Assembly (NCBI GenBank): GCA_905206365.1
Contig: CAJLHF010000012.1
Span: 1-47,653 of the forward strand
Length of the DNA stretch: 47,653 nucleotides
Direction: 5' to 3'
Source of the DNA: an uncultured Sutterella sp.
GTDB taxonomy: Bacteria > Pseudomonadota > Gammaproteobacteria > Burkholderiales > Burkholderiaceae_F
Both the position numbers and the translations under genes were made by a program. Below, one piece after another: positions 34,501-41,479 of the stretch (positions within the stretch are counted from its first letter, which is position 1; every line of letters begins with the position of its first letter). Under the pieces are notes generated by a model. That model did no database searches and was not told where the DNA came from. It was given only the letters and a program-made list of their open reading frames with translations.

Positions 34501-35061
34501 CGTGCGAGAAACGAGACGCGCATTCCATTCGCGGTTCGTCGTAAGCGCCGTTTGGGTGAGGTTGGAACTTCCTACGATCAGGCGGCAGCCCGTTCCCGAC
34601 TCGAAGACGTACCCCTTCGTGTGGAAGCCCGCGCTCGAGCCGAAAGTGCGGTAGAGACGAATTTCGATGTTGGGAAATTCGTTCAAGACGTGCTCGATCG
34701 CACGGGGTTCCGAAAAGAGGAGGTAGTCGGTCGTGAGAATTCGACCGGGAACGTTCCGGTCGCGCAACTCCCTCAAGGTTTCGAGAAGCGGCGTCAGTCC
34801 GCCCATCGTCACGAAGGCGACGCTCATCGAGAAGCGGTCGCATGCGGCGAGCTCTTCTTCGAGGACCGATACGACCTTCGTTCCCGCCTTGGGGTCGTTC
34901 GAGAGAAATTCCGCCCGCAGTCCCGGATCCGAATCGGCTTCGCCGTCGACGAACGACGTGGCAAGCGCCCTCATGAGCATGTCGCTCTCGGGGTCTCGCG
35001 CGGAATCGGAAACGGTATCGGAAACGAAGGAAAAAGCGGCAGTCGAGTCGAATGGAGTCAT
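31510..35061 (-). CDS. PLD-like domain / DEAD-DEAH helicase / DUF3427 protein
   Basis: A 1183-residue multidomain protein. Residues about 60-200 form a phospholipase D-like nuclease domain with one HxK motif (HTK 147-149, GSSN 164-167). A 90-residue Pro/Ser/Glu-rich linker follows. A superfamily 2 helicase then has Walker A ATGTGKT (366-372), DEVH (483-486) and QQLGRGLR (694-701). The C-terminal 330 residues correspond to the DUF3427 type. The layout resembles type III/I restriction helicases and is suspected in DNA repair or phage defence, but the biochemical role is not established to my knowledge. No methyltransferase is encoded nearby. The NUDIX gene follows. No ribosome binding site marks the start; ATGs at codons 28 and 30 are alternatives. 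Confidence 0.9.
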   Translation of the reverse strand: MTPFDSTAAFSFVSDTVSDSARDPESDMLMRALATSFVDGEADSDPGLRAEFLSNDPKAGTKVVSVLEEELAACDRFSMSVAFVTMGGLTPLLETLRELRDRNVPGRILTTDYLLFSEPRAIEHVLNEFPNIEIRLYRTFGSSAGFHTKGYVFESGTGCRLIVGSSNLTQTALTTNREWNARLVSRTKGAFAAKMLAEFEALWRHPASRPARGELPSYRVAWEKARDVRRRLTEVAQDEEVTEGVTDLSQEPAEAVLPASPSEPPALEPATAPEIPSESASEPFAGLPASVPATSSAEDTGVPEHGSETDVTTNAETAAPTTVSTPVARPLTRFPALRPNRMQRDFVASVLKLVRDGARRALLISATGTGKTYASAFAVRALLGKFEADEPENTRAPRVLFLVHREQIARQARESYRRVLGSDVSSGLYTGAVSRAEREEAIDARIVFATVQTMEKACRSEDDGTLFDVRDFSPESFDLIVIDEVHRAAAASYLRIMRYFEPRFWLGMTASPDRPDGEDIYALFDHNIAYELRLQGALEEELLCPFHYFGIREFLTDAGEAGELADFARLACEERVDYILREASFHGWSGPRVKGLVFCRTNEEARALSDAFNRRGLRTLALSGADSQSAREAAIERLTADEPVVTGTVGEIGRERTPLDYIFTVDIFNEGVDIPDVNQVLLLRPTQSPIVFIQQLGRGLRKAPGKEYVVVVDFIGNYENNYLIPIALSGDRSYSKEIMRRYVATGSRLIPGASSIHFDPVSRERIYAAIDNAKTQTMKLLKESYLEIRRKLGRIPKLVDYEAHGSIDPTKFFEARGSYHGFLKCVEPDYGRVFTPAAESMLGYLSGRIGRGERAGEALLLQLLLADYRARKAGGALASEALKDGLKARFKAALEALERSRERTSAPPVTEMHLASIRRLMTNDFHIRREDASKYPACVFIEPVPPEKASESSAAYAACVLSDGGRAADEALQNEARWTGAEWRMSNVFEATLDENPDIVDELSDLADFVLARWARLYGATYRETRFSLYQTYTYEEVCRLLDWERNVNAQNIGGYFYDRTTKTMPVFVNYEKEEGAIAYADRFLSERRFVALSKRNRRPTSSDADHIFKRGAGEAQNRIYLFVRRNKKEKEAKAFYFLGEVRAAGEPISVEVPGANGVDPAFEIDYRLAEPVRSDIYAYLTA

Positions 35062-35292
35062 CGGTCGGGGCGATTGAATTCGGTTCGCCCGTTTCTCTGT
35101 CGAGCGAAAATCATCCGGGCAGCATACACGGTCCGAGCGCGCTTGGCGAGGCCTGTACCGGATAACAGTCCGGTTAAAACCAACGGACTACACGCAGAAA
35201 AGCGGTCGACCTTGAATTTTCCGTCTCCGGAACGGCGACTTTTCCCAAGAAAATCCGGGGGTTCTCAAGTGCCGACTCCAACGAACGACCGA
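35062..35292. other. Gene-free upstream region of the helicase gene
   Basis: About 230 bases between the helicase start and the nrd terminator, without a supported gene. It contains an inverted repeat ACCGGA-TAACAG-TCCGGT (35157-35174) in a slightly AT-richer patch that may be an operator or promoter region for the helicase. Confidence 0.35.
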
Positions 35293-35327
35293 AGAAAAAA
35301 CGAGCGGGCCGACCGAAGCCGTCCCGC
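35293..35327 (-). terminator. Terminator of the nrdD-nrdG unit
   Basis: On the minus strand GCGGG-ACGGC and GTCGG-CCCGC form a stem around TTCG, then TCGTTTTTTC. It lies about 175 bases after the nrdG stop codon. Confidence 0.65.
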
Positions 35328-35503
35328 CCGAAAGCCCTCTTTTCGGCACGTCGTCACTCAGGGAGTCGAAAAAATCCCCAAGTGCCGGCGCGCGTCAAAG
35401 ATGCCGTGTCTTTCCCGATACGAGCTCGTCAACGGGACGCCTTTCTGTTTTCGTATCTTCGATCCCGTCACGGCCGCCTCCGAATCGGACGTTTATTCGG
35501 CGC

Positions 35504-35992
35504 TCATTCCCCGTAGCGCGCGTCCTTTCGCACTTCCGCGAGTCGGATCACGCGCTGGTTGGAGCTGCCGAACCAGACGCCCTTTTCCTTTACCTTGAGG
35601 TGCTCGATGAAAGGACCGTCGACGAGCACGTCGACGTAGGCGAGGACGGGCGAGTCCGCCACCTTCTCGTGCTTGCGCCCCGTCCAGAGCCAGATCGACT
35701 TCGTGCCGCCGAACTTTTCGCGCACGGTCTTGACGATCCGAAGCATCTCGGACTCGTTCCGGGGTTCGAGGGGATCGCCTCCGAGGAGGCTCAAGCCCTC
35801 CACATAAGGCTCCTCAAGCGCTTTGACGAGCGTCGCGAGCGTTTCATCGGTAAAGGGTTTCCCGGCCTCGAAATCCCAACTCTCCGGGTTGAAACACCCC
35901 TTGCAGTGCAGGGTGCACCCCGAACAAAAGAGCGAAACCCGAACGCCCGGGCCGTTGGCGGTGTCGCAGGTGCTGAGACCGATGTAGTGCAT
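35504..35992 (-). CDS. nrdG: Anaerobic ribonucleotide reductase activating enzyme NrdG
   Basis: A 162-residue radical SAM protein. The cluster motif CTLHCKGC (Cys 26, 30, 33) binds the 4Fe-4S centre that reductively cleaves S-adenosylmethionine. Typical segments are NGPGVRVSLFCSGC, CFNPESWDFEAG, GLSLLGGDPLEP and SIWLWTGRK. It installs the glycyl radical on NrdD. The ATG at 35992 follows AGGTAA; longer in-frame versions are not domain-supported. It lies 145 bases downstream of nrdD, and a terminator-like hairpin sits in the gap. Confidence 0.95.
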   Translation of the reverse strand: MHYIGLSTCDTANGPGVRVSLFCSGCTLHCKGCFNPESWDFEAGKPFTDETLATLVKALEEPYVEGLSLLGGDPLEPRNESEMLRIVKTVREKFGGTKSIWLWTGRKHEKVADSPVLAYVDVLVDGPFIEHLKVKEKGVWFGSSNQRVIRLAEVRKDARYGE

Positions 35993-36046
35993 GACGAAGT
36001 TACCTCGATGGTTGAAGCGCCTAAAGGATACCCGATGACTGGGGCG

Positions 36047-36088
36047 GGGAAAAAGAGAAAGGGCCGAGTCCTGGGAGGCCCGGCCCTT
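36047..36088 (-). terminator. Terminator-like hairpin between nrdD and nrdG
   Basis: On the minus strand AAGGGCCG pairs with CGGCCCTT around a 14-base loop and is followed by TCTCTTTTTCC. It should end part of the nrdD transcripts and so lower nrdG output relative to nrdD. Confidence 0.7.
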
Positions 36089-36137
36089 CGCGCGCCGTCG
36101 GCGCCGAATCGAAGTCGATGTCGGCACCCGTGCGGCG

Positions 36138-38300
36138 TTACATGCTCACGCGGTTGACGATTTCCGCCATCTTTCCGTCGTTCATGCGGGAGATGCCGTT
36201 CACGTTCGAGTACCCGAGGTAGCCGCACACTCGGCTGATCACCGAGAGGTCGTTGCTGCCGCACTCGGGGCAGGTAAAGAGCACGTTCGTCGAGTGTTTG
36301 CCGCAGTGGTTGCAGTACGCGCTGTCGAAATTGACGCCCTGGTAGAACCCCATCTTCATGCCGCGGCGGATGATCGCCTTGACGGCGTCGAAGTTCTCCG
36401 GATTGTCAAGGCGCACGTACTGGATGTGCCCGCCCTCGCAGAGGTGGAAGTTTTCGTATTCCTTCTCCTGCTTTTCAAAGGGGGTGATGTCCTCGGTCAC
36501 GTTCACGTGGAAGGAGTTCGTGAAGTAGTCGGGGCTGTAGTGCGGGGTCGAGCGGAAGACGTTGCGCACGCGGTGCTCCGCGCAGAAACGGTCGTACTGC
36601 TTGGCCTGCGTCGCGCAAAGCGACTCGGCGGGCGTACCGTAGATGGCGTAGAGGTAGCCGTCTTCCTTCTTGAAGGCGTCGAGGCGCTTTTGCATGTGAC
36701 GGAGCACTTCGGCGGAGAATTCGCCGCCTTCTTCGACGAGGCGCTTCCCGGACCAAAGGTACGTCGCTTCGTCGAGCGCCGTGATCCCGAAGGACGCGGT
36801 CATGTAGCGGACGAGATCGCCCACGACGTCGTCCGGGTCCTTCGTCCCTTCGTAGAAGCCCCCCTGCGTGAAGGCGAGCGGGTTGCTCGAGCACTTCTGA
36901 TTGCGCAGGATGTCGTAGCGCTTCTTGAGGAAGTCGCGGATCGTCTGGAGACGCTCGTCGAGGAGATCCCAGAAGTGCTCTTTCCAGTTCTCGGGCGACT
37001 CGATCTTCGCGAGCGTGAGGATGATCGGAAGATTGAGCGACACGGCGCCGATGTTGCAGCGCCCCACCGTCACGGCTTCACCCGCTTCGTTCACCCAGCG
37101 CGAGAGGAACGCGCGACACCCCATGGGCGAGGTGATCGCGTGGTCTTCGCGGAAAATCTTCGAGACGCTGCCGCGGTCCGAAGAAAGCGACAGGTAGTCC
37201 GGGTACATGCAGCTCGTGCTCGTCTTGACGGCTTCGTCAAAGAGCATCGAGCTCCAACGGTCGCCGTCCACCTGCTTTTCGTCGAAGAGGTAAACAAGCT
37301 TCGGGAAGACGACGGGCTTGTGGTCCTTGCCGTGACCGTTGCGGCGCACGCGCAACATGATGCGGTCGATTTCGGAGAGCCAGCGACGTTCGTTTTCGTC
37401 GAGCTTTTCGTGATCCCACTGCCCGAAGGTGATCGTCGTGAAGGCGAAGTCGCCGCGGCTGCAGGGCACGGTGTTGAGTTTCAATTCGAGCGACTGGAAG
37501 CCCTGTTCGAGTTCGCGCACGACGTCGTGATCGGCGCACTCGCGGGCGCGCGCTTCGGGCATCTCGAAGGAGAGGTACTTCTCGTAGGCGGCCTTCCAGC
37601 TCTTCAGGACATAGGGAAGGAGGACCTTGTCGAGTTCGGGCAGCGTAAAGCCGCCGAACTGCTGCGCGGTCGCAACGAGCGTGATGTCGCCCACCACCTG
37701 AAGGGCTGAGAGGACCGTCTTCGGTTCCGTGTACTGAACGTTGCTCATCTCGAAGCCGCCCTTCAGGACGGCGCCGATGTCAAAGAGGCAGCAGTTGATG
37801 CAACCGAGAATCATGTCGCGCAGGTCGTGGATGTAGATGTCCCCGCGTTCGATGAGTTCCTTTTCGCGCTTCGAGAGGTAGAACTGCTTGTAGAGGCTCT
37901 TCGTGAGGTAGCCCTTGATGAGCGACCCCTTCGTCGAAACGAGGGAGCTGTCGTAGTTCGCGTTTTCGCGGTCGCCGAGACGCAGAACGTCGTCCGCGTC
38001 CTGGCGCAATTGCTCGAAGGTCTTCGCGTAGGTGGTCTTGTAGTAGCGATACTCGGCGTAGGCTTCGGCCACTTCCTTGTACTGGAAGAAGGCAAGCGCC
38101 GCGATGACGAGCTCGTGGAGCTCGGCCACCGTCACGTCCTTGCGCGTGCCGAGGCGCTCGCGCACCTCCTGGGCGATGCGTTCCATCATCGGGACGGTGA
38201 TCTCCCGGTCGCAGCGGAACGCCGCCTTGCGGATCGCGTCGACGATTTTTTGCGAGTTGAAGGCTTCAACGTTGTTGTCCTTCTTGATGACCTGCAGCAT
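36138..38300 (-). CDS. nrdD: Anaerobic (class III) ribonucleoside-triphosphate reductase NrdD
   Basis: A 720-residue glycyl radical enzyme making deoxyribonucleotides without oxygen. The N-terminal ATP-cone (about 1-95) begins MLQVIKKDNNVEAFNSQKIVDAI. The C-terminal zinc site is CNHCGKHSTNVLFTCPECG, and the radical site RVCGYLG places Gly 693 as the radical residue, matching Gly 681 of the E. coli enzyme. GGAGG lies 5 bases before the ATG. The presence of nrdD with nrdG indicates growth under anoxia. Two candidate NrdR boxes lie about 200 bases upstream. Confidence 0.96.
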   Translation of the reverse strand: MLQVIKKDNNVEAFNSQKIVDAIRKAAFRCDREITVPMMERIAQEVRERLGTRKDVTVAELHELVIAALAFFQYKEVAEAYAEYRYYKTTYAKTFEQLRQDADDVLRLGDRENANYDSSLVSTKGSLIKGYLTKSLYKQFYLSKREKELIERGDIYIHDLRDMILGCINCCLFDIGAVLKGGFEMSNVQYTEPKTVLSALQVVGDITLVATAQQFGGFTLPELDKVLLPYVLKSWKAAYEKYLSFEMPEARARECADHDVVRELEQGFQSLELKLNTVPCSRGDFAFTTITFGQWDHEKLDENERRWLSEIDRIMLRVRRNGHGKDHKPVVFPKLVYLFDEKQVDGDRWSSMLFDEAVKTSTSCMYPDYLSLSSDRGSVSKIFREDHAITSPMGCRAFLSRWVNEAGEAVTVGRCNIGAVSLNLPIILTLAKIESPENWKEHFWDLLDERLQTIRDFLKKRYDILRNQKCSSNPLAFTQGGFYEGTKDPDDVVGDLVRYMTASFGITALDEATYLWSGKRLVEEGGEFSAEVLRHMQKRLDAFKKEDGYLYAIYGTPAESLCATQAKQYDRFCAEHRVRNVFRSTPHYSPDYFTNSFHVNVTEDITPFEKQEKEYENFHLCEGGHIQYVRLDNPENFDAVKAIIRRGMKMGFYQGVNFDSAYCNHCGKHSTNVLFTCPECGSNDLSVISRVCGYLGYSNVNGISRMNDGKMAEIVNRVSM

Positions 38301-38497
38301 GGGAACCTCCTCCTCGGGAAACGGATTGCATCGGATGAAATGAAACAAGGGGTGCAATTAAACCACAGTTTGGAGGTCCGTTGGAGATCGAGCCGCGACC
38401 CGACTTCCCGATCGGGTCCGATGAAAGTCGCTTGGGCCCTCTCAGATCTCGATTTTCGGGTTACATACTATTTTTCTATCAATACCATTGAATCGAT

Positions 38498-38545
38498 ACA
38501 CCAAAGAGGGTACCCAATTACACTAAAAACCACTATATGTTGTAT
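38498..38545. promoter_or_regulatory. Candidate pair of NrdR boxes upstream of nrdD
   Basis: CCACTATATGTTGTAT (38530-38545) matches the NrdR palindrome consensus (ACAC-A-TAT-T-GTGT type) at about 13 of 16 positions. Thirty-two bases away ACACCAAAGAGGGTAC (38498-38513) matches at about 9. NrdR boxes normally occur as pairs 31-32 bases apart, so the spacing supports the weaker one. The surrounding 38450-38570 is unusually AT-rich and is the likely nrdD promoter region. Confidence 0.45.
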
Positions 38546-38753
38546 TTTTAAGGAATCCGCCTACATAGGACCCACGACTAGGGCGATGCGCGGCCACGCA
38601 CACCCCACAGAATGGGGGTCGATTCCGACCGACGTTCGAGGAGATTGCGGGGTACTCGCGGGGATGCGTCGGGGTTGTCGACGGGGGACTTTTTCAAAGC
38701 CGACGGTGGACCGAAAGGTCGAGTCGATGGAAGTTCCGTCTCCGAAGTTTGCC

Positions 38754-38783
38754 TTGCCCTGGCTTGCGAACCTCGGCTAGAAT
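38754..38783 (+). promoter_or_regulatory. Sigma70-type promoter for the mgtE leader
   Basis: TTGCCC (38754-38759) and TAGAAT (38778-38783) are separated by 18 bases. Transcription would start near 38790 and run through a leader of about 570 bases to mgtE. Confidence 0.45.
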
Positions 38784-39355
38784 GCCGCGGTCGCGAGAGG
38801 AAAGCGCACCTTGAACGGTCCCCTCCTCCCGTGCCGTTTTTTTTCTTTTCACTTTTAATTTCTATGGATCCCGAGCCTACTTGCTCGCGGATGTCCCCTT
38901 CGTCGGTTCGACGCGCCGCCTGATGCGCCGTGTTCGCCGTCCGGAGCGCACGAAGGCACGACCTTTGTCGGGACGTTCGCGAACACAACTTGTTGAACCG
39001 CACCGAACCGCTTTGCGCCGTTGCGAGAGATCAAACCGACTTGAGCAGCCCCGAGGTGCTCGGAGGCGGTGTGTTCGTGCGTGAAGAACACGCACGGCCC
39101 CGCTCTCCCCGCTTCCGTTGCTTTTTTCGGACTTTTCGCTCCGTGTGCGTCGTTCGCTGTTGCCTCGTTGCCGTCCGTTCCCCGCATGCGTTCGAACCGC
39201 ATTCGGAGTCGTGGTCGTGCGCTTTCGTGCCCATCACGCACCTTTGCGCGCCGTCGCGCGAACGACCGCATCGACGGCTTCGACGCCCGCGACGCCCCGG
39301 CACCCTCGGTACGCGTTCGCTCTTTTCGAGAAACCGCATTCGAAGGAGACCACCC
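38784..39355 (+). promoter_or_regulatory. Long 5' leader of mgtE, candidate magnesium-responsive region
   Basis: No large gene is supported here. In order it holds a weak terminator-like hairpin AACGG/CCGTT followed by eight T (38813-38846), the short frame at 38864-38923, and two mutually exclusive stems. The first is GTGTTC/GAACAC (39071-39076 with 39086-39091); the second is GTGCGTG/CACGCAC (39077-39083 with 39089-39095). No M-box consensus is found. The arrangement suggests an attenuated leader, but no switching mechanism can be shown from sequence alone. Confidence 0.4.
38864..38923 (+). CDS. Candidate MgtL-like leader peptide
   Basis: A 19-codon frame starting ATG GAT CCC GAG CCT ACT gives MDPEPTCSRMSPSSVRRAA. 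Its first six residues show the same acidic/proline alternation as enterobacterial MgtL (MEPDPT...), where this pattern makes the ribosome unstable at low magnesium and so switches on the magnesium transporter gene. It lies in the leader of an mgtE gene, which is the expected context. Against it, no Shine-Dalgarno sequence precedes the ATG (the upstream stretch is T-rich), and it follows rather than precedes the T8 hairpin. Chance is possible. Confidence 0.35.
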   Translation: MDPEPTCSRMSPSSVRRAA

Positions 39356-40150
39356 ATGAACCGCTTCATCCCGACCGCCGCTTTCGAACTCCGTCACGCC
39401 GCGCCCGAGCGTACCCTCTGGACGCTCGCCGACACGCACTTTCGGACCGTGCCCGCCTGGGGGTTCGGCGATGCGACCGCGGCCGTCCGCCCCGATCAAT
39501 CCGTCATCGCCGCTCCCGCCTCGGAGAGCACCCGCATCGAATCGTCCGAAACCCGTTCTTCAAACACCTCGCAGAACCTCGACGAGCTCGATCTTCTCCG
39601 TACGCCCGTCGTGCGTCTCTTTTCCGTTCGGGCCGTGTGGCTCGTGCTTCTGACGCTTTTCGGGATGCTCACGAGCACGGCGGTGGCCGCGCAAACGGAG
39701 ATGCTGGAGCACGTGATTCTTCTGGCGGCCTTCATCGCGCCGATCGTCGACATGGGCGGAAACGCGGGGAGTCAGTCCGCAACGCTTGTCATTCGGGCGC
39801 TCTCGACCGGAACGCTGCAACTTTGCGGCCGCGATCTCGCGCGCGTTCTCGGGCGCGAACTCCTCGTTTCGGGCGCCTTGGGAGCCGTGGTCGCGCTTCT
39901 CGAAGGGCTCCTTGCCTGGGTGACGAAGGATGCCGCGCCCGGAGTGCTCTGCGTCGTCGCGCTTTCGATGTTCGTCTGCACGGCGGCCGGCGGTGTGATC
40001 GGGGCGCTTCTGCCTTTCGTAGCAAAGCGCTGCGGACTCGATCCCGCGACGCTCTCCTCGCCTCTCATCACGTCGGTGATGGACCTTCTGGGCGTTTTCA
40101 TCTACTTCGGCCTCGCGTACCTCTTCCTAGCGGACGTGCTTTTCGGCTGA
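39356..40150 (+). CDS. mgtE: MgtE-type divalent cation transporter lacking N and CBS domains
   Basis: A 264-residue protein containing the complete five-helix MgtE membrane domain (about residues 85-264). The signature region is FIAPIVDMGGNAGSQSATLVIRALSTG, with later helices LLVSGALGAVVALLEGLLAWV and ITSVMDLLGVFIYFGLAYLFLADVLFG. Full-length MgtE (about 450 residues) has a cytosolic N domain and two CBS domains that sense Mg2+ and gate the pore; here they are replaced by an 85-residue polar segment. The protein should carry Mg2+ or another divalent ion without the usual internal gate. AAGGAG lies 9 bases before the ATG. Confidence 0.85.
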   Translation: MNRFIPTAAFELRHAAPERTLWTLADTHFRTVPAWGFGDATAAVRPDQSVIAAPASESTRIESSETRSSNTSQNLDELDLLRTPVVRLFSVRAVWLVLLTLFGMLTSTAVAAQTEMLEHVILLAAFIAPIVDMGGNAGSQSATLVIRALSTGTLQLCGRDLARVLGRELLVSGALGAVVALLEGLLAWVTKDAAPGVLCVVALSMFVCTAAGGVIGALLPFVAKRCGLDPATLSSPLITSVMDLLGVFIYFGLAYLFLADVLFG

Positions 40151-40163
40151 GTCTCCGAAACGA

Positions 40164-40203
40164 CAACACCCGACGTCGTCCGGGAAGGACGCGTCGGGCG
40201 TTG
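40164..40203. terminator. Hairpin between convergent mgtE and accA
   Basis: CAAC-A-CCCGACG pairs with CGTCGGG-C-GTTG (one mismatch) 13 bases after the mgtE stop. The T-run is lacking. A second hairpin, GAGGC...GCCTC, lies at 40231-40257 on the accA side. Confidence 0.45.
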
Positions 40204-40272
40204 AAGAAAATTCGGAAGTCTCCGAAGGAATTGAGAGGCCCGGGAAACCTCCCGAGCCTCGGAGGGCCGCCG

Positions 40273-41403
40273 TCAGGGGGCCTTCGTTTCGTTCGCTTCG
40301 TTCGTTGCGGTCGCTTCGGCCGCACCGGACGCAACCGGAGCTTCGGCAACGGCGGGGGCGGGGTCCGCAACAGCAGGAGCAGGCGAAACGGACGAAACGG
40401 CTTCGGCGCGCGTCGCCCCTTCCGTTGCGACGTACTCGAAGTCGCCGTAACGCTCGATCCGTTCGGCGCGGCGCGCGAGGAGCTCTTCGCGGGAGAGTGC
40501 GAGGAGTTCGCGCAGCTCATCCACCACGACCTTCTTCAAGGTCGTGCACATGAGCTTCGGATCGCGGTGCGCGCCCCCGATCGGCTCCGATACCACGCGG
40601 TCGACGAGACCGAGTTCCGAGAGACGGTCGGCCGTAAGCGCCAACGCTTCCGCGGCGCGCGGGGCTTCCGCGGCGCTCTTCCAGAGAATCGAGGCACACC
40701 CTTCCGGGGAAATGACCGAGTAGGTCGCGTACTGGAGCATCATCACGCAGTCGGCAACCGCAATCGCGAGCGCCCCGCCCGAGCCGCCTTCGCCGATCAC
40801 GCAGGTAACGATCGGAACGTTGAGGGTCGCCATCTCGTAGAGGTTGTGACCGATCGCTTCCGACTGCCCGCGTTCCTCGGCGTCGATCCCGGGATAAGCC
40901 CCGGGGGTGTCGACGAAAGTGAGGACGGGAAGACCGAATTTTTCCGCCATCTTCATCAGGCGCAGAGCCTTGCGGTAGCCTTCGGGGCGCGCCATGCCGA
41001 AGTTGCGCTGCGTGCGTTCGCGAAGCGACCGGCCCTTCTGATGGCCGATCACGACGACGTTGATGTCGGCGATGCGCGCAAGCCCCCCGACGATCGCCGC
41101 GTCGTCCGCAAAGGCGCGGTCGCCGTGGAGTTCGTGAAAATCCGTGCAGAGCGCTTCGATGTAGTCGAGCGTGTAGGGACGATTCGGGTGACGGGCGACG
41201 AGCGACGTCTGCCAGGGAGTGAGCGACGCGTACGTCTTCTTGAGGAGTTCGTAGGATTTCGATTCGAGCGAAGCGATTTCGGAGGCGACGCTGACCGCCT
41301 TCGTGCCTTCGACGCCCTCGTCTTCGAGCGCGCGCAGTTCGTCGATTTTCGATTCGAGAAGCTCGATGTCTTTTTCAAAGTCGAGAAAAACTTTCTTGGC
41401 CAT
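40273..41403 (-). CDS. accA: Acetyl-CoA carboxylase carboxyltransferase subunit alpha
   Basis: A 376-residue protein, clearly AccA through residue 320: MAKKVFLDFEKDIELLESKIDEL (shown in part), RPYTLDYIEALCTDFHELHGDR, GHQKGRSLRERTQRNFGMARPEGYRKALRLM and the oxyanion-forming IGEGGSGGALAI. It makes malonyl-CoA from acetyl-CoA with AccD. An extra C-terminal tail of about 50 residues rich in Ala, Val, Pro and Glu is added relative to E. coli AccA (319). It lies 76 bases downstream of cysS on the same strand, a neighbourhood common in Betaproteobacteria. Confidence 0.96.
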   Translation of the reverse strand: MAKKVFLDFEKDIELLESKIDELRALEDEGVEGTKAVSVASEIASLESKSYELLKKTYASLTPWQTSLVARHPNRPYTLDYIEALCTDFHELHGDRAFADDAAIVGGLARIADINVVVIGHQKGRSLRERTQRNFGMARPEGYRKALRLMKMAEKFGLPVLTFVDTPGAYPGIDAEERGQSEAIGHNLYEMATLNVPIVTCVIGEGGSGGALAIAVADCVMMLQYATYSVISPEGCASILWKSAAEAPRAAEALALTADRLSELGLVDRVVSEPIGGAHRDPKLMCTTLKKVVVDELRELLALSREELLARRAERIERYGDFEYVATEGATRAEAVSSVSPAPAVADPAPAVAEAPVASGAAEATATNEANETKAP

Positions 41404-41431
41404 GATGCGTGTGAAATGGTGTGTTCGGGGA

Positions 41432-41452
41432 AGGGCCGACGAGGTCGGCCCT
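41432..41452 (-). repeat. Perfect hairpin between cysS and accA
   Basis: AGGGCCGAC pairs with GTCGGCCCT around GAG. No T-run follows on the minus strand, so it is more likely an RNA-stabilising or processing stem than a terminator. Confidence 0.5.
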
Positions 41453-41479
41453 CAAGCGCCTTGAAGCCTCTCGGGCGCC

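Noticed and set aside
36294..37709. Long plus-strand open frame opposite nrdD
   Set aside because: It is Val/Glu/Arg-rich mirror sequence of nrdD without any motif of its own.
38479..38491. TCAA-TACCA-TTGA palindrome upstream of nrdD as an FNR site
   Set aside because: The arms are in the reverse order of the FNR consensus (TTGAT...ATCAA), so it does not fit.
38784..39355. M-box magnesium riboswitch in the mgtE leader
   Set aside because: The conserved M-box core sequences are not found in the leader.
40290..40420. Short tandem-like repeats (GAAACG, TTCGTT) resembling a repeat array
   Set aside because: They arise from the low-complexity Ala/Glu/Asn/Thr coding of the AccA tail and have no regular spacer structure, so this is not a CRISPR array.
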